From Lachnospiraceae bacterium (lineage in GTDB: Bacteria > Bacillota > Clostridia > Lachnospirales > Lachnospiraceae), in NCBI GenBank assembly GCA_900757195.1, contig CAAEMZ010000040.1, positions 1 to 54,547 of the forward strand: 54,547 nt of DNA. The letters run 5' to 3'. Every line of letters begins with the position of its first letter. Position 1 is the stretch's first letter. Of the stretch, positions 51,089 through 54,547 are shown piece after piece. Under the pieces are notes generated by a model. The model was not told the origin of the DNA. It did not search any database and saw only the letters and a list, made by a program, of their open reading frames with translations. Both the position numbers and the translations under genes were made by a program.

Positions 51089-51570
51089 GCGATATGATTC
51101 TGCTTAAAATACTGGCAGACCGTTTCATCCCAGCACTGTTCCAGGGTTTTATCCATAATAAAGGTTTTATAGGAAACCCCTGATGTGCAGACCAGCTTCT
51201 GATGCTCATAGGTAATATTCATAAACAGGCCGCCGATATCTTCTTCCCGAACCGGAAGCCTGTGCTTTTCCAGAAGCCAGACCGTATTTTCCCGGGAAAG
51301 CTGAAACACGAATTTAAAACGGACCGGAAGCTTGTGCCCCCGGATCAACTGAAAGGCAAAGGGTTTCATTTCCGACCAGAGACAGAGCTTTCTGCCTTCC
51401 AGATTCTCCCATTCTTCCGAATCGAAATAAGGGCGGTTTAAATAACCGCCCAAATGAAATTCTGTAAACGTCTGTATCTCGCCGTCACAGAGATAAAATT
51501 TGTCAAACATATTTCCGGTAAGCATTCCCGCCATGAAATTTTTTATATCCTGAATGGATAATCCAATCAT
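51076..51570 (-). CDS. DUF5721 family protein, unknown function
   Basis: 164 residues, no membrane segment or signal. LSIQDIKNFMAGMLTGNMFD, then LCDGEIQTFTEFHLGGYL, resembles DUF5721 proteins that are common in Lachnospiraceae; no role is known. Its 3' end overlaps the convergent response regulator gene by 13 bases. It is 16 bases downstream of purB in the same direction and may be co-transcribed. Confidence 0.72.
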   Translation of the reverse strand: MIGLSIQDIKNFMAGMLTGNMFDKFYLCDGEIQTFTEFHLGGYLNRPYFDSEEWENLEGRKLCLWSEMKPFAFQLIRGHKLPVRFKFVFQLSRENTVWLLEKHRLPVREEDIGGLFMNITYEHQKLVCTSGVSYKTFIMDKTLEQCWDETVCQYFKQNHIAYLC

Positions 51571-51586
51571 GTTCTCTCACTCCGTT

Positions 51587-53017
51587 TTATACATTGATTT
51601 CGGATGTCATACCGAGAGCCTCTTTATTTTCATCGAGAATCGGCTGAATCACTTCGTCAAGGAACTCGGATACCTGTTCCGGCGCCCGGCCCACAAAATT
51701 CTTCGGATTCATGATCGCCTGAAGCTCTTCCATCGTCGTTCCAAAGGCCGGATCGGCGGCAATGCGCTCCAGCAGATCGTTTGGACGGCCTTCCGCTTTC
51801 ACCATGCGTCCGGCTTCCATCGAATGTTCACGAATCCGCTCGTGCAGCTCCTGGCGGTCTCCGCCCCGTTTTACCGCATCCATCATAATATTTTCCGTTG
51901 CCATAAACGGCAGTTCACTCATCAGCCGCTGTTCGATCACCTTCGGATAAACCACAAGGCCATCCACAACGTTCATATACAGGTCCAGAACACCATCGAT
52001 CGCCAGAAATGCCTCCGGAACGCTGAGACGTTTATTGGCCGAATCATCCAGCGTTCTTTCAAACCACTGGGTTGCCGCTGTCACTGCCGGATTCAGAACA
52101 TCAATCATCACATATCGGGAAAGCGCCGCAATACGCTCACTGCGCATCGGATTCCGTTTATAAGCCATGGCCGAAGAACCGATCTGACTCTTTTCAAAAG
52201 GCTCCTCAATCTCTTTCAGATGCTGAAGGAGACGGATATCGTTGGAAAACTTATGGGCGCTCTGGGCAATACCGGCAACCACATTCAGCACACGGCTGTC
52301 AAGTTTTCTCGAATAGGTCTGGCCGGATACCGGAAAACAGGTGTCAAATCCCATCTTCTTCGCAATGCGGCGGTCTGCCTCTTTGCATTTTTCATGGTCT
52401 CCGTCAAACAGCTCCAGAAAGCTCGCCTGGGTTCCGGTCGTTCCTTTGGAACCTAAAAGCTTTAACTGGGAAATCATATAGTCCACATCGGATAAGTCCA
52501 TCACCAGGTCATTTAACCAGAGTGTGGCCCGTTTTCCGACCGTCGTCGGCTGGGCCGCCTGAAAATGCGTAAATCCCAGCGTCGGCAGTTCCTTATATTC
52601 ATCGGCAAATTTTGCCAGCTCGTTGATCACATTTAAAAGTTTTTTACGGACAAGATAAAGCGCTTCCCGCATAAGGATCACATCGGTATTATCCCCGACA
52701 TAACAGGAGGTCGCTCCCAGATGGATGATGCCCTTCGCTGTCGGACACTGCTGGCCATAGGCATAAACGTGGGACATGACATCATGACGCACGACTTTTT
52801 CTCTGGCCTTTGCCACATCATAATTAATATCATCCTTTGCAGCCTTCAGCTCTTCGATCTGCGCCTCTGTAATCGGCAGTCCCAGCTCTTTTTCTGTTTC
52901 TGCCAGGGCGATCCAAAGTCTTCGCCATGTTTTAAACTTCATATCCGGTGAAAAAATATACTGCATTTCTCTGCTGGCATATCTTTCGGACAGCGGGCTC
53001 TGATATCTGTCGTTCAT
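51587..53017 (-). CDS. purB: Adenylosuccinate lyase
   Basis: 476 residues. The fumarase/aspartase superfamily signature GSSAMAYKRNPMRSE near residue 290 holds the flexible catalytic loop. HLGATSCYVGDNTD and the GFTHFQAAQPTT block are further conserved regions. It acts twice in purine synthesis, releasing fumarate from SAICAR and from adenylosuccinate. It has an AGGAGG site and its own promoter. No other purine genes are adjacent. Confidence 0.97.
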   Translation of the reverse strand: MNDRYQSPLSERYASREMQYIFSPDMKFKTWRRLWIALAETEKELGLPITEAQIEELKAAKDDINYDVAKAREKVVRHDVMSHVYAYGQQCPTAKGIIHLGATSCYVGDNTDVILMREALYLVRKKLLNVINELAKFADEYKELPTLGFTHFQAAQPTTVGKRATLWLNDLVMDLSDVDYMISQLKLLGSKGTTGTQASFLELFDGDHEKCKEADRRIAKKMGFDTCFPVSGQTYSRKLDSRVLNVVAGIAQSAHKFSNDIRLLQHLKEIEEPFEKSQIGSSAMAYKRNPMRSERIAALSRYVMIDVLNPAVTAATQWFERTLDDSANKRLSVPEAFLAIDGVLDLYMNVVDGLVVYPKVIEQRLMSELPFMATENIMMDAVKRGGDRQELHERIREHSMEAGRMVKAEGRPNDLLERIAADPAFGTTMEELQAIMNPKNFVGRAPEQVSEFLDEVIQPILDENKEALGMTSEINV

Positions 53018-53031
53018 AACTTATCCTCCTA

Positions 53032-53060
53032 AAAATACTGTGTACAAAATTTTCTGTCAA
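53032..53060 (-). promoter_or_regulatory. Promoter of purB
   Basis: Minus strand TTGACA (53060-53055) and TATTTT (53037-53032), spacer 17 bases; the -10 is only about 15 bases before the ATG, giving a short leader. No purine riboswitch is seen in the 53018-53168 gap. A small inverted repeat (AACGGA/TCCGTT, 53077-53095) lies upstream. Confidence 0.5.
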
Positions 53061-53168
53061 ATCGTCGGTATCATTCAACGGACATAGCATCCGTTCCTAT
53101 TTTATCGCACTCCCCCGGTGAAATCAATAGATACCCATTGAATTTTCCTCCGGAAGGCCGATGTATTT

Positions 53169-53936
53169 TCAAAGGGACAGGGCCACATCCAGAACCATCA
53201 TCAGCAAAAATCCGGCAATACTCCCGACGGTTCCCCGATGGGAACATCCCCCGTCATTGGCCTCGGGAATCAGTTCCTCCACAACCACATAAATCATGGC
53301 TCCCGCCGCAAAGGACAAAAGCCATGGCATCGCCGGACGGATCAGTCCCGAAACAAGGACCACCGCCATGCCGAAAAGCGGTTCCACCGCCGCCGATAAT
53401 ACACCGCAGGCAAAGGCCTTCCCGGCAGACATTCCCTCCTGCCGAAGCGGCAGGGACACCGCCGCCCCTTCCGGAAAATTCTGTACTCCGATTCCCAGGG
53501 CCAGAGCAAAAGCCGCCGCATACAGTTCCGTCTGCGCCATGTTCTGAGCCGCCAGTGCGAAGGCCAGGCCTATGGCCATTCCCTCCGGAATATTATGCAG
53601 CGTTACCGCAAATACAAGCAGATTTACCCGGTTTCTCTTTTCCGTACATCGGACAAAAATATCATCCACGACCAGCAGAAAGAGGCCTCCCAGGAGAAAT
53701 CCTGCCGCCGCCGGAATCCATGGTAGCATCCCGTCTTCTGCCGCCTGTTCAATCGCAGGAATCATTAAAGACCACACCGATGCCGCGATCATAATTCCGG
53801 AAGCAAAACCAAGAAAAATTTTCTGAAGACCTTCGTTTATTTTTTCCCGGAATAAAAATACCGTCGCCGCACCGGAAACCGTCATTAAAAACGCAAATCC
53901 GGTCCCCAAAGCGGACCATATAAGGGATTGTGCCAT
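53169..53936 (-). CDS. ZIP family metal transporter (ZupT-like)
   Basis: 255 residues, about eight helices. FAVTLHNIPEGMAIGLAFAL (His-Asn-x-Pro-Glu-Gly) and ALGIGVQNFPEGAAVSLPL hold the paired metal-binding motifs of helices 4 and 5. It imports zinc, manganese or iron into the cell. The short loop between helices 3 and 4 is not His-rich. AAGGTGGGAAAGG precedes ATG 53936. It lies downstream of moaA behind a terminator. Confidence 0.93.
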   Translation of the reverse strand: MAQSLIWSALGTGFAFLMTVSGAATVFLFREKINEGLQKIFLGFASGIMIAASVWSLMIPAIEQAAEDGMLPWIPAAAGFLLGGLFLLVVDDIFVRCTEKRNRVNLLVFAVTLHNIPEGMAIGLAFALAAQNMAQTELYAAAFALALGIGVQNFPEGAAVSLPLRQEGMSAGKAFACGVLSAAVEPLFGMAVVLVSGLIRPAMPWLLSFAAGAMIYVVVEELIPEANDGGCSHRGTVGSIAGFLLMMVLDVALSL

Positions 53937-53978
53937 CCTTTCCCACCTTTGAATTCTTCTTCTTATGCCTAATATATG

Positions 53979-54006
53979 AAAATGATTCCCTTTCGGGAAT
54001 CATTTT
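53979..54006 (-). terminator. Terminator of moaA
   Basis: AAAATGATTCCC and GGGAATCATTTT, a perfect 12-bp stem with loop GAAA on the minus strand, six bases after the moaA stop. Confidence 0.8.
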
Positions 54007-54012
54007 TACGGG

Positions 54013-54547
54013 TTATCCGCCGATTTCTGCCATTTTACGGCTCTCCGTCACCTTTTCCGGCGTCTCAAAGCAATGGGCCTCCGGTTTATGATAAATGACT
54101 TCCGCCATATATTTTTCAAGCGGCTTTTCCCCCTGTTCCGTTTCCTGTCTGAGAAACGGCTTTAAGTCGGCCGCCGTGTCGTAACAGAGACACGGCTTTA
54201 AAAAGCCGTCGGCCGTCAGACGGACCCGGTTACAGTTTTTGCAGAAAGGTCCGTGGACAGCGCTGATAAACCCAATACATCCTCTAAACCCCGGAATCCG
54301 GTAATAGACCGCCGGACCGGAACCATGGATCCGCTCATCCGGCTGCACTTCCGGATATATGGCCCGGATTTTCTCAAGCACCTCCCGATGATCCTCTGTT
54401 TCAAAGCCTTTACCGGCTCCCAGAGGCATCATTTCGATAAAACGGACGTCCACAGGCAGCTCCTTTGCCAAAAGCATCACCTGCTGCCATTCCCCGTCTC
54501 CTTTCATGGATACACAATTGATTTTTACAGGCACCGGGCCCTGAGCC
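54013..54547 (-). CDS. moaA: GTP 3',8-cyclase MoaA, C-terminal part (5' end beyond the window)
   Basis: 178 residues are visible and the frame stays open to 54547. VRFIEMMPLGAG and the C-terminal [4Fe-4S] cluster ligands (FCKNCNRVRLTADGFLKPCL, Cys-x2-Cys-x13-Cys) are MoaA signatures. With MoaC it starts molybdopterin synthesis from GTP. The N-terminal radical-SAM cluster would be outside the window. It pairs functionally with the molybdenum hydroxylase at the other end of the window. Confidence 0.94.
   Translation of the reverse strand, partial: AQGPVPVKINCVSMKGDGEWQQVMLLAKELPVDVRFIEMMPLGAGKGFETEDHREVLEKIRAIYPEVQPDERIHGSGPAVYYRIPGFRGCIGFISAVHGPFCKNCNRVRLTADGFLKPCLCYDTAADLKPFLRQETEQGEKPLEKYMAEVIYHKPEAHCFETPEKVTESRKMAEIGG

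Noticed and set aside
53077..53095. AACGGA/TCCGTT inverted repeat as a terminator of the ZIP transporter gene
   Set aside because: Six base pairs only and no T run on the minus strand.
1..54547. CRISPR arrays, tRNA or rRNA genes, phage genes
   Set aside because: No regularly spaced repeats, no tRNA cloverleaf-type sequence and no phage structural genes were noticed; a tRNAscan or CRISPR finder run would settle it.

Overview
The window reads as a chromosomal segment of a Gram-positive anaerobe of the Clostridia, most likely a Lachnospiraceae member. The grounds are AGGAGG-type ribosome binding sites, lipoproteins with Firmicute-style signal peptides, a CIRCE element, a DUF5721-type gene, sigma-A promoters of TTGACA-17-TATAAT form, moderate G+C, and anaerobic metabolism: a cobalamin-dependent ethanolamine microcompartment and a probably selenium-dependent molybdenum hydroxylase. 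No rRNA, tRNA, CRISPR array, prophage or complete insertion sequence was seen. The taxonomic call is inference.

Layout: (1) 1-4.0 kb, minus strand: a three-subunit molybdenum hydroxylase (large subunit cut by the window edge) with yqeB and yqeC. A cut moaA (molybdopterin synthesis) lies at the other end, 54.0-54.5 kb. (2) 4.1-10.7 kb: a DUF421 membrane protein, a 2-hydroxyacid dehydrogenase, an AlaX-type alanyl-tRNA editing enzyme, rpoN (sigma-54), a cytidylate-kinase-like protein and a MATE exporter with a divergent LysR regulator. (3) 11.6-22.6 kb: one 13-gene operon for an ethanolamine-utilisation microcompartment, in the order eutA-B-C-L-E-M-T, pduL, eutN, pduS-like, pduT-like, eutS, eutP, from one strong sigma-A-like promoter at about 22.7 kb. 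(4) 22.8-27.1 kb: an Rpn/PD-(D/E)XK nuclease, a GGDEF protein, ptsI and truA. (5) 27.2-34.2 kb: a peptide/nickel-type ABC transporter with divergent pepF. (6) 34.3-37.5 kb: glnK-amtB behind a leader hairpin, an LspA-like protein and a ten-TM metal-transporter-like protein. (7) 37.5-43.7 kb: two paralogous lipoproteins, and a solute-binding lipoprotein overlapping a large membrane GGDEF/EAL protein. (8) 43.8-54.0 kb: htpG with a CIRCE element, an ABC-2 exporter with a divergent two-component system, a DUF5721 gene, purB and a ZIP metal transporter.

How the genes work together: the microcompartment operon holds the ammonia-lyase (EutBC), its reactivase (EutA), cobalamin adenosylation (EutT) and cob(II)alamin reduction (PduS), acetaldehyde-to-acetyl-CoA conversion (EutE), acetyl-phosphate formation (PduL) and shell proteins of every main class (EutM, EutL, EutS, PduT-like, EutN). 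No eutG, eutH, eutQ or eutVW is in the window. The PduS/PduT pair, normally a propanediol-system module, may be the electron outlet in place of EutG. Encapsulation-peptide-like helices occur at the N-terminus of EutC, the C-terminus of EutE and inside PduL.

The observations most worth checking are the PduS/PduT-containing eut operon, the tail shared by PduL and EutT, the CIRCE palindrome that also looks like a terminator, the glnK leader hairpin, the solute-binding/GGDEF-EAL pair, and the triple TGTCATA repeats between the two-component system and the ABC-2 exporter.
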